A stretch of DNA of 64,000 bases, from positions 13,845,868 to 13,909,867 of the forward strand of contig NC_072791.1 of NCBI RefSeq assembly GCF_028583425.1. The letters run 5' to 3'. The stretch comes from Eublepharis macularius (Eukaryota; Chordata; Lepidosauria; Squamata; Eublepharidae). Below the pieces are notes generated by a model. The model did not search any database, was not told the DNA's origin, and worked only from the letters and a program-made list of their open reading frames with translations. A program made the translations under genes and the position numbers. This document shows positions 1 to 11,909 of this stretch, in pieces (the stretch's first letter is position 1; each line of letters starts with the position of its first letter).

Positions 1-89
1 TTTATAAACTGAAATATAATAATAATATAATGAGTCATGAAGAAAGGATCATATTGTCTGAGGTGACCATGATTTGAAGAGGAGAGGTG

Positions 90-335
90 GATTTGGTGTA
101 GTGGTTAAGAGCACGGGACTCTTATCTGGAGAACCGGGTTTGATTCCCCACTCCTCCACTTGAAGCCAGTAGGTGACCGTGGGTCAGTCACAGCTTCTAG
201 CTCTCTCAGCCCCACCCACCTCACAGGGTGTTTTGTTGTGGGGATAATAATGACATCCTTTGTAAACTGCTGAGTGGGTGTTAAGTCATCCTGAAGGGCG
301 GTATATAAATCAAATGTTGTTGTTGTTATTAATTC
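90..335 (+). repeat. tRNA-headed SINE, MIR/CORE-like, L2-like tail
   Basis: The head has tRNA-like promoter boxes (ggtgtagtggttaagagc for box A, gggtttgattccccactcc for box B). The body includes tgaccgtgggtcagtcac, and the tail reads ggcggtatataaatcaaa followed by a (gtt)n run. Units A and B lack it at the homologous site, so it inserted after the units separated. The same family recurs at 33305-33550 and 40810-41068. Confidence 0.85.
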
Positions 336-1419
336 CAGAAGCAAAAGATCTTTCATTAGCAAAAGCAACTGAAATGCACCAAGCTACAGAAGTCACTCGG
401 AAGATTGCAGATTTTCAAGCAAGGAAATTCGTGCTGAGTCTATGGGCAGAATTGTACCTTCAATAAGCCATAATAGCATGAAAAGGGAAACCCTCTAAAA
501 GTCCAAATTTTCTGTTCCAGAACAGCAACAGGGCTTTCGGCAGATCCCACCCTGAACATGAGCAAAATCTACAGTTATCCACTGTTACTCAATTCTTGGA
601 GATTTGAGTCATATCTTAGGGTCAAATTATGCTGGGAGGGGAATCTGAAGTCCTTGTGGAGGATGGCCCTCTACTCTTTGTGGGGAAGGGCTCTGTATAA
701 TGGATGGATGCGCTGCTCTGCATTCAATTAGGCTTATAGCTGTATTTGTCACCCTTTGCTACTTAGTGTGACTTATGGTCACCCGGTATTGGTTTGTTGG
801 TTTAATGCAGGCTCCGTCTTCTATTTCTAGGCCCATGCTGAGATCAAAGTGGGGGGTTCAAATTGGGATCCCAGTGTGGCTAGGGTCCCGGGGCTACACC
901 ACACATGTGCACTCTCTGTAGTGCTCCCCACCTTAGAGAATTACTTTCCTGAGGAGTTCAGGAAAGCTCCCCCACTCCTGGGTTTCTGCAAACTGTGGAA
1001 AATGGAATTATTTAGCAGGCCTTTTTATTCAGGAAATAGGCCTGTTGTGTAAGAAATGGCTCAGAGAGATGTTCCAGAAAAGGGTCTGGGACTGTAGACC
1101 GGGGTGTGTGGACCAGATGACCCCGATCCGGGTTTCAGGGATATATTAAAAAAAAAAAAAAAACTAGGTATCCCTGAACTCCCAGTCAGATACGCTATCT
1201 GATTAGAGAATCCTGAATTTATAAAGAGATTATTTCCAATGAGGAGAAATGTCTGGAGGGACTGGGGGGGGGGGGGCATTGTTCAAGTAAAAAGCACCAA
1301 ATTTGCTGAGAACCTACTCCTGACAGTTCACTAAAGACTCCCCAAATTAGGGGAAGATTGAACCCTGGGATCCAATCCTATGGATCTATGAACAAAGTCC
1401 CCCGGCCGCTTTCTAAAAA

Positions 1420-1502
1420 AGAGTCCAGTAGCACCTTTAAGACTAACCGACTTTACTGTAGCATAAGCTTTTGAGAATCACGGTTCTCTTCGTCAGATGC
1501 TA
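1420..1502 (-). repeat. Fragment of hammerhead-cored interspersed repeat
   Basis: On the minus strand this reads from the catctgacgaagagaac core to the taaaggtgctactggactc end. It is the family found again near 13765, 25453, 27229-27342, 29447 and 43377. The ribozyme-like core is less perfect in this copy. Confidence 0.7.
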
Positions 1503-2625
1503 ACTTCTCTGGATCTACAGCCCCTTTCTGTAGTTTTTTAGATGGGAAACCGTCAAACCAGAAAATCCCTATTCCTTTTAGTGAAGGAAGGGGAGGGCTG
1601 AGGCTCGCTGAGTTGTGGATTTCCAAAGGAGATGCAGCCCTTCTTGCAAGGCGGACTCCACTCCACACCCAAGGAAGAGGAGCTTCCAAAGAGCAAGCAG
1701 AAAAGCCCTGGGGGTCAATGGAGCCCTCTAGCTACTATTGCCAAAAGCAGGGAGGCATTTTGCAAAGGAAATATTAGTCCATTACTTACCTCTTTTTAAA
1801 AAGTCCTCCAGTGCTGCCTCTCCCCCCCTTCCCCACTCAACGCAGGAAGTGGCTGAGACAAGTCAGGTGACTTTCTCTCTTCAGGCCTCTCTAGGAATTG
1901 AGACTCCTTCCCTTTAACCCTTAAATGGATATTCCAGAAAGCCAAAAAAAAACCCACTTCTGGCTTTGCCCTGCAAAGGGTGCATTTTTCCATTGCAACA
2001 AAATAAAACCACCCTCACATTGTAGAACATTTCTTAGTCTATAGGCATAACACTCACACATCCATGGTTTCAGGGTGCTGGCACTGCAAAAGAAGAGTCC
2101 AATGCACAGATCCTCATGGATCCTCTGGATTCTTAAATGGGGTCCACTGAAGCTCACCATCAAATCACGGCATGTTTATATAGCCACAGACTGCACTGCA
2201 AAAATCGCGCCCCTGCTGGTTCATGCCTCCCCACCCCTGTCCATGGTGCCAAAACATGGCTCCAAAACAGGGACCCTCGGGATTCCTGTGTTCGGGCACC
2301 ACAAATTCACAGGAAGGAGGGAAGAGGCTTGTCTTTGGGCTTAAAGGAGGTTTTTGCAACCCTCCCCCCAAGCACTTTGCAAGAGGCCGCCTCTGAAGGG
2401 GATGGAGGAAAAGCCGGAATGGGCATTAAACGACAGCAATCCCGCAAAAACCAGTGGGAGATGTTAAATGCACTGCAGAACATTAGATTAGAAATGACAA
2501 CATGGAAGGGGCATGCTTTTATTAACCCTTTCCTTGCCAAAATGCTCCCAGAACACCGAGGCTGAGGATGGTGGAGCAGCAAAGGTCCTACTCTAGATTA
2601 TAAGGGAAATAAGGGGCTGCTAAAC

Positions 2626-2755
2626 ACGAGTAGGTTTGCTATTATGGACTCCAGGAGAACATTTCTCCAGGTGAACTAATCTCTGTGGCCTGGAGACCAG
2701 TTGTAATTCCAAGAGATCTCCAGCCACTACCTGGAAGCTGGCAACCCTAGTGTCT
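2626..2755 (-). repeat. Foldback MITE fragment (ggttgccag family)
   Basis: It contains the internal ctccaggtgaactaatctctg segment and ends in the terminal sequence gctggcaaccct. Better copies lie at 11507-11818 and 11980-12206, whose termini are the inverted pair agggttgccag / ctggcaaccct. Confidence 0.7.
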
Positions 2756-2899
2756 CCCCTCCATTCAGTGCCCAGAAAGCCAAGAGGACCAATATGGTTG
2801 ACTAGGCAAGAATCTGCCCGTGGTGGTGGTGCAGAAAAGAGATATAAGGAGGAAAGCATTCTGCAACAACGGAGGTTACACTGAACAGGGAGAACCTGT

Positions 2900-3796
2900 G
2901 AGAGACATTTGTATGATATTCATATTTTTATTATAGTTTATGGAAGTACGCCCGTGAGGAAGTCTAGTGTACAAAATGGGAATTGAGAATCAGCTGACAA
3001 AAGACCTATAGGCTGTTCTTGAAGAGTCTTTACAGCTCCATTTCCATCTGGAGGACGGTCTGCTCTCTGCAAAATGAAAATATGAAAATATGAACTGTGA
3101 ATTTTGATTGCTCTTGTTCTTTCACCAGTTAGCATATGTTTATTGTATGATTTGTATGATTTGGGTTCTTGATTGCTGGTTGTTGTAACTGTATTGCATG
3201 ACTTGGGTAATGAGAATTGCATGGCTTATATTTTGCACCTTGCACTTTAAAAAATTGTTAAAGATTTTGGATATATACCTAAATTGTGTATACATTTTTG
3301 GTTCTACCTCCCTGATTTTGTAGTTGCCTTATTTTAACAATAAGAGCTGGGAATATATGGAAAACCTGCAGCAGCAATGGGGAAACAGCACAAGCCTGTC
3401 CCGATGTGAAAATACCTTGGAAATCTCTCTCGACCCCTCCCCGCAACCCCAGCCACTCTGAGAAAGGCACGCCCCTTTCTCGGAAAAGTAAGACACAAAA
3501 CCAATAGCCCATGGCACAAGAATGACAAGAATGCCTATTGGAAACAACAGGAGAGGTCTGAAGGTCCATTGGTTATGATGGGGGGGGGGCATGAGTACCC
3601 TTTGACCTGCATTGGTTCCCTTGAAATAGATTACCACCTTGAAAAGATGTGAGGGAAATACGGGGTATGGGCAGGAGACCCAGGCGCAGCGGAGCTGAAG
3701 AGAACTGTCAACTAAGTTGGTTTATACTGGTGTAGCAGGTGGAGACGCTGATGTGAGGACTTGTTGCCTTCCTAAGCACTTTGGGCCTCACCACAT
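2900..3796. other. No gene recognised
   Basis: The stretch is AT-rich, ending in a GC-richer part at 3340-3640. Overlapping short minus-strand ORFs at 3279-3637 show no domain I recognise. Confidence 0.5.
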
Positions 3797-3810
3797 AGGA
3801 TTGCACTGTT

Positions 3811-4708
3811 TTTTTTTTTTTTTTTTTGAAAAATTTTTTATTGGGTTAGAACATTTTTATTTTTACATTACAGTCAATTTTCCCCTAATTTTTCGTTTCT
3901 AACCCCCTCCCTTTCCCCCCCTTTTGTTGACTTCCAACAGCTTTCCCACCCTCTGTCCCTTTTCCCTTACTTCTATTAAATTCCTCTGTCTAAAACAAAT
4001 ATACATTCTCCATTATATTAAGCAGTACATCTTTAACTCCTTTACTTATTATACACCCAAACTATACGTCTTTAGATAAACAATTTATCCCATTTTCCAG
4101 TTTTGAATATTTCTATATAAACCTATATATCATAAACCATAAAAATTTCCCACATTTAAATCAAACAATTTGATTTGTTCTCTATATATTACTCATTTCA
4201 ACTTTTTATGGTAATTCTATATAACTCCTCGCATAATCAATCAATTTAACTCTTCTGTACATTCAGTTTGGTGCATATAAATCTTATCAAAGAAAGAAAA
4301 TATTGTTATTTACTCAATCCTCATGTTTAAACCTTATCATTAATTATTCTCTATCAATATTCTATCAGTTAACCTATACATATCTATATATATCTCAATC
4401 AATTAATCTAACTGCTTATAAATTCACATTTCTCTTCCTCCCCCGGTAAAGTCACCCCTCTCTTTTATACTTTTATTATACTTCAGTAGTTCTCAAACTG
4501 CCACAGTTTTCCTCCCACCTCCCATTTCTTCTCCAGATATTGTTTCGGCTTCTCCCAGTCTGTGTTAAACTGCCCTGAGTCCAGATCTCTCAGTTTTCTT
4601 GTCATCTTGTCCATTTCAGCCATATACAGCAATTTGTAGATCCAATCTTCAATAGTTGGCACTTCTTGTACTTTCCATTTCTGCGCATACAAAGGTCTAG
4701 CTGCTGCT
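3811..4708 (-). mobile_element. 5'-truncated L1 LINE, 3' end
   Basis: On the minus strand this encodes the end of an L1 ORF2 protein (MAEMDKMTRKLRDL ... LWQFENY, ORF end near 4483) and then an AT-rich 3' UTR and poly-A (the T-run at 3811). It is flanked by a 14-bp target-site duplication, aggattgcactgtt, at 3797-3810 and 4709-4722. The same L1 family is at 38748-40205 and 44037-63124. The exact duplication and clean tail point to a young insertion. Confidence 0.92.
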
Positions 4709-4722
4709 AGGATTGCACTGTT

Positions 4723-7090
4723 AAAATACATTAAAACAAACTTTAAAATACATAACAAATAAACATTAAAAACAGAAAACGAACAAAGATGAATCAGCGA
4801 GGCAACACGAAACGATAGGATTATAGACTTCACCACCAAGTTGCCTTGCGTATTATCGGTTGCTCGAATACGTACTTTTATGCTTCCTGCACTTTATGTT
4901 TATCTAATATCAGTCCTAGAACTGATTATGTTCTGTTTCAGCAATTCTTCAACTCTGTATTGGATCCTTGCTAACGTTACATCTTCATAAAATCTTATGA
5001 CATTGTCGTGGAAATGTCCCTTAACACCGTATGGAAATGTTCTTGTTACGGATTGTACTAATTTCACGCTACGTAATCTGCCTTGAGTCTCAGTGAGAAT
5101 GGCAGACTATAAATGACATGAATAAAATAAATAATAAATAAATAAATAAAATAAACCTTGTCTTCCGTTCTTTTTAACATGTTCACAAAACCACTGGAAG
5201 AGATCAATTTGGGAGTTTGGATGAGGGTCACCAATATGTTGGATGACACTCAACTTTCTCTCTTTTCCATCAATATCCAGAGCTGTGAATAAAATGTAAC
5301 AGTATCTGAAGAGTCCTACAGCACCTCTGGCAGATTTGGATTAAGAGGAAGTGTCCTCTCCGAGTTGTTTGTACACATACCAGTGAATTGAATTTGTAAT
5401 GGAATGTGTGTTCTGTGGAACTTTTGTAGCTTGGTACATTGCTGCCATCTAGGCCAAGAAACTATGTATATTAGGTTGGTTGCTGTGCCTTAGAAAGTGG
5501 TGATGTAGAATATTTTTTTGTGGAAAATGAATTTTGTTTGGGAACAAGTTAATAGAATTTAAATAGTACCCTGTTCTTATTTCTAAAATATTCTCCAGCA
5601 TCCATGTACTAGTATTTAGGGCTGCCAGTCCCCCATTGGGGGAGGATTCCCTGGTCCCAGCAGGGGTGGGGAGGCACATGGAATGGGCCCAATAGCTCAG
5701 GGTCACAACCCTGCATGCTCTGGAGCTTCATTCCTGATGCGACAAAGAAGGCTCTGGAGTGCATGGGCAAGGTAAGGACTAAGGGAGCGCACCCTCCACA
5801 ACCCCCATTCCCTGGTTTTCAGGATGGTGTCTTTAATGCTTCCCACCATTTTTTGTGGTACTAGCATTTCTTTAGTGCCCTTCCTGGCATGTTCTGTAGT
5901 GTTCTGGGAGCAGTTTGGAAGGGAAAAGATTTGGCAGTGAACAGGGCCGGCCCACCCATTGAGGCTGCCGCCTCAGGGTGCTAAGGCACCGGAGGGGCGC
6001 TGGCCCAGGGGCAGGGGTGCGCACCATGGAGCTGCTGTCGCCGTCGCTGGCCAGGAATGTGTGCTGGCGGCAGCAGCGTGGGGCAGCTGAGCAGGAAGCC
6101 TCCCGTTCAGTTGCTCTGTGAGGCAGGTGCAGCCGGCAGACAGGGCTAGGTGGGGGTGTAGGGAGGTGAGAGCAGTGGGGGAATGGCACCCCTACATGTG
6201 GGGGATTCAGGCTGCAAGAGAGAGCCCAAGGCCAGCTTCCATGACTGAGGAGGGATTCGAACTTTGGACTCCCAGAACCTAGTCAGACACTGCAATCGCT
6301 ACATCCTGATAGTCTGATGTTCAACATGCACTGTGCTATTGCTGTGGCTCTAAAAGTTTGACCTTATGAAGTGTCTTGAATGGGAGACCATATGAAAGAT
6401 TGGGGTATATAGGAACAATAGTAATTAAGGATTGCAGTTCTGGTCTTTCTCACTGGCTTGATGTAGCAGATCTGGTGGCTCATTCATGACCACTTTCTGT
6501 GAGCAAGTGTAGTGTGGTGTGTTGCAGTGTTCAAATCCCCCCACAGCCATGAAATCTGCTGAGTGGCCTCAGGCAAACTGCTCTCGGCCTCATAACCCTG
6601 GGGATGACAATATGGAGGCTGTGGAAAATCCCCCTGAGTCAGTCCTAAATTCCTTGGTGGCAGCATGGGATGAAAAGGGCTTTTCTTTTGAAAAGAGGCT
6701 TGTCTTCCCTTCTCTTTCAGGGATTTTGATTATGGTTTTCAAGGTCAATTGGGTGGCTATCAATTATTACATTTACATTTCTTGAGACTAGGAGAATGAG
6801 CATTTCTCACCAGATTACCTTTTCAAGCACTTACCAGATCTAGCTATTACATTTTTATCCTGCCCTTTTTCAAGTTGCTCAGACCAGCAAGTATGATTCT
6901 TCTTTGCTCTAGTTTATCCTCCCAATAACCCTGTGAGGTGAGAGATGCTGAACTAGATAGGTTGGCCCAGGATCACCCAGAGATCTCCCATGGCTGAGTC
7001 AAGATTTGAACCTGGGTCTCCCAGATTCTACTCAGACCTCTACATCATACTTTCCATCAGGACAAATTCTTGCCAGGCTTCAGAATGGGA
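4723..7090. other. Gene-free stretch with old repeat fragments
   Basis: It holds an L2-type tail at about 5060-5155 (ggcagactataaatga then an aaat microsatellite), a degenerate ggttgccag-type MITE at 5618-5700, a GC-rich piece at 5940-6190, and MIR-like SINE remains at about 6230-6330 and 6850-7050 (minus strand; gatttgaacctgggtctccc). No coding exon is recognised. Confidence 0.55.
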
Positions 7091-7094
7091 CACA

Positions 7095-7343
7095 ATCGCT
7101 GTGGTTAGTGAAAGGGTCTTTTGAGGCCATCTAGTTCAATCCCTAGCTCAGTGCATGAAACATAAAGCTAGGCAATCTCCATCTATCCTCTACCTGAAGA
7201 CCCCCAAATGTCTCACCACCCTCTTAGGAAATCAGTTATATTGCTGAATTGCTCTTCACTTGAAGAAAGTATCTCCTAATGGTCAACTGAAACCAACCAC
7301 GGGCCAACTTAAGCCCAATAGATCTAGCGTAGCCCTCCAGAAC
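7095..7343 (-). mobile_element. CR1-like LINE 3' fragment
   Basis: The minus-strand copy has the CR1-type wording gccatctagttcaatccc and a block ending in cttgaagaaagtatctcct. It abuts the 3' edge of the unit A SCAN exon exactly where the splice donor should be, and so probably replaced the original intron start. Confidence 0.6.
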
Positions 7344-7840
7344 CTCATGGCCTGGATTCTTCTCTTCTGTGTGGTTCAGGAGGAACCCTTCTGCCAGGGC
7401 TACTGCCTGGGAACTGCTCTCTGGCCCACATTCCCTGACCCAGCTCTCCATCTCTGTGGGTAGGATGACCAGGAACTGCTCCAGGATCACCAGGTCCAGG
7501 ATCTCCTTCTTGCTGTGCCTTTCTGGCTTCAGCCACTGGAGGCAAAGGCGGTGGAGTTCACTGCAGACCTTTCGGGGCCCTTCAGCCTCCAGGTAACAGA
7601 AGTGCCGGAATTGCTGACGCTTCACATCTGAAAGGGGGAAATCCTCTCCCAGGCTCTTCTGCAAGCTTCCTTCCCACAGTTCCCTTCTGCTCCCAGTCTC
7701 CATTGCAACAGGGCCTTTTCTTGCTCCTGGACCGACTGAGTCCAGCTCTCCCCTCATCTTCTCCAAGCAGCCTCCACCTGTACCAGTGGATCACCTCTTC
7801 CAGATTCTTCAACCAAGGAAGGTACTGAATCTATGACTTC
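7344..7840 (-). pseudogene. Orphan SCAN exon of unit A
   Basis: The frame 7345-7766 reads [10 protein letters not shown] ... and contains a full SCAN domain ([19 protein letters not shown] to [10 protein letters not shown], about 85 residues), closely matching the SCAN exon at 31872-32383. A polypyrimidine acceptor (cttctttttgtag on the minus strand) lies just beyond 7840. At the other edge the paralogue has GAG|GTAAGA, while here the sequence is GAG|GTTCTG and the following DNA is CR1-like, so the donor appears lost. No KRAB or zinc-finger exon lies between this exon and position 1. The SCAN reading frame is itself open, so a SCAN-only product cannot be excluded. I favour a duplicated exon without a functional gene. 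Confidence 0.75.
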
Positions 7841-8364
7841 CTACAAAAAGAAGACTGATCTGTTGGACCTACATATGTATAGGTATATATGTGGGCTTAT
7901 ATATGTATATTTATGAGGACACCTGCATCTAAATTGGTAAACAGTGACTCATGAAAGTCCATGGAATACCACAGACTCAAGGATGTCTGACAATAAAAAG
8001 CCAGACAGAGTAAGTGAAGCAAGCAGAAAAGTTCCACTCTGCTTAATAACAGCATCTTATATACTAATAAGCAAGTGGCCCTAATCTGAGGATACTTAAA
8101 TCCAGAGACTGGAGTCATGAACTGACAAGACAGATCTTTGTATAAACCTGAAAAACATAATTGGTTTGCAGAAAAATCTGAAATTTAGAAAATGAGATGC
8201 CCCCCCAAAAGTCCTTCCAGGACCTCGTTTGTAGCTAAACTATAAACCAAAGATTCCTGCAGAATTCAGATACTAGAGAACATTACATGGGACAAGGAGC
8301 GGAGTGCATATTTACGAAATGTTTGAGAAGTTAGAGTGAACCAGGAACAGAAGGGAGCAACTGA

Positions 8365-8598
8365 GGGCCAAACTACAAGTGACGCCTGACACTACTTGGA
8401 CATTTGTCAGCTTGCCTCAAGTTTTGATGGGAAATGTAGGCAGCTTGGCAGAATGTTGGACAAGTGACACTTGAAAAGTCCATTGGACAGCAGTCAGAGA
8501 GCCAAGCTGCAAGACCAGGATGCCTACATTTCCCATCAAAATTTGAGGGAAGCTGACAAGTATCCAACTAGTGTCAGGCGTCACTTGTAGTTTGGCTC
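8365..8598. mobile_element. MITE, PIF/Harbinger-like, 3-bp TSD
   Basis: The terminal inverted repeats are gggccaaactacaagtgacg (left) and, reverse-complemented, gagccaaactacaagtgacg (right), both continuing into cctgacac. They are flanked by the trinucleotide tga at 8362-8364 and 8599-8601. Unit B has the empty site gcaactgagagtccc with a single tga at 33579-33593. No coding capacity. A relative lies at 15269-15408. Confidence 0.88.
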
Positions 8599-8603
8599 TG
8601 AGA

Positions 8604-8850
8604 GTCCCAGAGATGCTGGATCTCTCAAATCGTGCTGCAGACAACTGGAGAAGATTTCAGGAGCAGTCTGACTTGTCCATGGAAGCCACCAGAGCCATGG
8701 AGGAGCCAAAGATGAGGAAGGGGGCCCTACTTTGGAAGCTTGCAGGGCCCAAACCCACTGATTGGTTTAATATCTTTCCGTGAAATGTGCAGATGAGAAC
8801 TCTAAATATGATAACAAGTTGGAAGAGGTTTATATGTTGACTTAAAATGG
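8604..8850 (+). mobile_element. Gag-like fragment, possibly Ty3/gypsy (fossil)
   Basis: The plus frame reads VPEMLDLSNRAADNWRRFQE and onward. This resembles the N-terminal part of gag proteins of some vertebrate Ty3/gypsy elements (an L-D-L-S ... W-x-x-F pattern). The paralogous copy is 33575-33835. It is a broken old fragment lying head-to-head with the SCAN exon. Family assignment by eye only. Confidence 0.35.
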
Positions 8851-10273
8851 GGTTTTTGTAGGGTACCTTTTAAAGTAAGGAGTTGTTCAGTGAATAGTAT
8901 CTTGATAGGTTGCTTTCAGTCTACAAAGCCCTACTTGTTGTCATTCAGGGATCTATGTTTTTATACTCCGGATGGGTTTTTTTATGCCGGATTTTTAACT
9001 GATATCTGTTAATCTTTTACGTTTTCTTTACACTGTGCTTTTTCAGCTGTCTCAATTAGGCTCTCTGGAGAGCCAGCACAAAAATTCCTCACAGAAATAA
9101 ATATCTTTGTCATAGAAGGAAGCAAAGCCAGACAGAGATCTCGGTGGCTTGTGAAGAAAGGATCAGATTGTCCAAGGTGCCCATGATTTGAAAAGGACAG
9201 GCAGATTTTGAGAAGCAAAAGCAACTGAAGAGCACCAGGCTGCAGAAGTCACTCAAAAGACTGCTGATTTTTTGCAAAGGCAATTTGTGCCAAGACTACG
9301 GGAAGAATTGTGCCTTCAGTAAGCCATAATAGCATGAAAAGGGAAACCCTCTAAAAGCCCAAGTTTCCTATTCCAGAACAGCAAGAAAAAAATCAAGAAG
9401 GCCGTGTGGGAACACAACTGCACTACAGCAGCACCAGGCTATTACGGGACTGCCTATCTTGTCTATGCCCACCATGCTGAGATCAAAATGGGGGCATCAA
9501 AGTGGGATCCCTGTGAAGCTAGGGTCCTGGGGGCTACACTGTACATGAGCACTCTCTGTAGTGGCCCCAACAGTTAGAGTTTAAAATGTAGCCAGAGATG
9601 CATCCCTTATTGCAAGGAGGACTCAGCTCCACTGCCAGGGAAGAGCAGCTTGCAGAGAGCAAGAAGAAAAGCCCTGGAGGTCAATGGAGCCCTCTGGCTA
9701 CTAAGGCCAAAAGCAGGGAGGCATTTGGCAAAGGAAATATTAGTCCCCTACTTACCTCTATTTAAAAAGCCCTCCAGTGCTTCCTCGCTTCCCCTTCCCC
9801 ACTCAGCACAGGAAGTGACTGCCACAAGTCAGGTGACTTTCTCTTCAGGCCTCTCTAGGAATGGAGACTCCTTCCCTTTAACCCTTAGGTTAACCCATGG
9901 CCACAGACTGCACCGCAAAAATCATGCACCTGCTGCTTCACCCCCTTGCAAAATGTGGCTCTAAAGCAGGAATCCTCAGGAATCCTGTGTTTGGTAACCA
10001 GAAATTCACTATTAAACACTCATCACATGTGTGGCCACTGTTTGTGTAACCTGTTTTGTTCAAGGGCAATATCAAATAAATAGATTTGTCTAATTTAAGA
10101 ACTGGGAGAGTTCATGTCTATGACAGTGTGATCCCACCTTGTGACACTTGCATTTATAAAAGATTACAATGAACAAACTTGAAAAAAAATCTTATTTGGA
10201 ACAATACAATAATAAAGCATATATAACAACAATCATGTAACAAAACAGGCCTATTTTACTCAAGCAGACCCAG

Positions 10274-10433
10274 GGTTGATTCCAGATGGCTTACCTCCTT
10301 CCGGAACGTCGTGCGTCGTTGCGCTGAAATGCGAAATATCGTGCAAAACTCGCACGAGAAAACGCGATATTTCGTGTTTTCAGCGCAACAACGTGCGACG
10401 TTCCAGAAGGAGGTAAGCCATCTGGAATCAGCC
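10274..10433. mobile_element. Near-perfect palindromic foldback element
   Basis: A 160-bp sequence whose two halves are almost exact reverse complements: outer arm tgattccagatggcttacct, inner arm with aaatatcg and a short loop of about 14 bases. It is flanked by cag on both sides (10271-10273, 10434-10436), compatible with a 3-bp target duplication. It has no coding capacity. The near-perfect arms indicate a young insertion or strong template switching. Confidence 0.85.
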
Positions 10434-10534
10434 CAGGTCTCAGTCTTTCTGACTTCTGTATGGTGGTCAGTCCCTTGAATTGCAGCAACTTGCAGCTGTG
10501 CTCTACGATGAGATGCCTTCTGTTCTTCACAGGA

Positions 10535-11250
10535 GTCCTATAACATTAATACAGAGTTCATAGAAAGGAATGTTTCTGAGGAGAGAGTGTTTCTCCCTGC
10601 AGTTTCAGGCTCTCCAGCCTCTCAGGGAAAATTATACATATAATATCTATTTCAAATAGTCCCAACAATAATCAAATTTCAAACTAACAGCCAATTAATA
10701 TAAACACAATCCTCCCTTCCAATAATAAGTATAAGAAATTCTCATACCTATAACATTAATAGAGAGTTCATAGAAAGGAATGTTTCTGAGGAGAGAGTGT
10801 TTCTCCCTGCAGTTTCAGGCTCTCCAGCCTCTCAGGGAAAATTATACATATAATATCTATTTCAAATAGTCCCAACAATAATCAAATTTCAAACTAACAG
10901 CCAATTAATATAAACACAATCCTCCCTTCCAATAATAACTATAAGAAATTCTCATACCTATAACATTAATAGAGAGTTCATAGAAAGGAGTGTTTCTGAG
11001 GAGAGAGTGTTTCTCCCTGCAGTTTCAGGCTCTCCAGCCTCTCAGGGAAAATTATACATATAATATCTATTTCAAATAGTCCCAACAATAATCAAATTTC
11101 AAACTAACAGCCAATTAATATAAACACAATCCTCCCTTCCAATAATAAGTATAAGAAATTCTCATACCTATAACATTAATAGAGAGTTCATAGAAAGGAG
11201 TGTTTCTGAGGAGAGAGTGCTTCTCCCTGCAGCTTCAGGCCCTCCAGTCT
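10535..11250 (+). repeat. 210-bp tandem repeat, about 3.4 copies
   Basis: The landmark taacattaat occurs at 10541, 10751, 10961 and 11171, a strict 210-bp period. The units are nearly identical; the few differences include gaatg/gagtg and aagt/aact. The last copy decays after about 80 bp. No ORF is shared, and the cause is a recent local amplification within unit A. Confidence 0.93.
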
Positions 11251-11506
11251 CTCAGGGAAAATTGCGCCTTTTTTTCCTTATAAGGAATACTCCAACTGTC
11301 TATCTCCCTCTAGTGGGCAAGGGTTACATTTGCACCACAAAAAGCATGCCTCCACCGCTTTGGGGAGCCACCATGGAACCAAACCATGATTTAAAGACAC
11401 GTAAATAAATTCCAGTGCCACAAAAAAGTGTGGGAAGCATTAAAGACCCTGCAGAACAAGATTTTAGAAATGAAAACACCAAATTGGATCACTTTTATTA
11501 ATCCTT

Positions 11507-11818
11507 CGGGTTGCCAGGTCCAGGTTGGGAAATTCCTGGAGATTTTATTATTTATTTATTTATTTTATCGTATTTATATTCTGCCCTCCCCGCAAGCAGG
11601 CTCAGGGCGGATAACAACATTAAAACATTTAAAACATTTTGGGGGTGGAGCCTAAAAAGGTGGAATTTGGGGAGGAGAGGGGCCTCAATAATGTCATATA
11701 ATGTCATAGACTCTACCCTCCAAAGCAGCCATTTTCTCCAGGGGAACTGATCTCTGTGGCCTGGAGATCCGTTGTAATTCTGGGAGATCTCCAGTCCCCA
11801 CCTGAAGGCTGGTAACCC
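11507..11818 (-). repeat. ggttgccag-family MITE split by an L2-type tail
   Basis: The outer parts (gggttgccaggtcc at the left, gaaggctggtaacccc at the right) belong to the foldback family. An L2-type 3' tail on the minus strand (tttatt run then attctgccctccccgcaagcaggctcagggcgg) occupies about 11543-11640. Confidence 0.65.
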
Positions 11819-11909
11819 CATTCCCCATCCAAAGTGCTTCCGGATCAGCACAAAAGAGGCTGGAAGGGAAATAAATAAATGCTAATACAGCAAAAAACAG
11901 CAGGAAGTA

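Larger units (their letters stand above)
1..2900. repeat. Segmental duplication unit C (upstream flank of a ZNF locus)
   Basis: This stretch is a paralogue of 9150-12640 (unit A) and 33930-37270 (unit B). Shared landmarks in the same order include a block ending in gatttgaagaggag near 75, the gcaaaagatct block near 340, an 'augmented' block near 1690-1900 (gccctcta...aaagcaggga) and the agaatctgcccgtgg block near 2810. In units A and B this DNA lies on the 5' side of a minus-strand SCAN exon, so the corresponding SCAN exon of unit C should lie left of the window. I see no convincing coding exon here; the short ORFs are not conserved in frame between units. Confidence 0.7.

Noticed and set aside
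90-180. tRNA gene
   Set aside because: A and B boxes belong to a SINE head followed by a SINE body; no cloverleaf. The same holds at 13173, 33305, 40810 and 42541.
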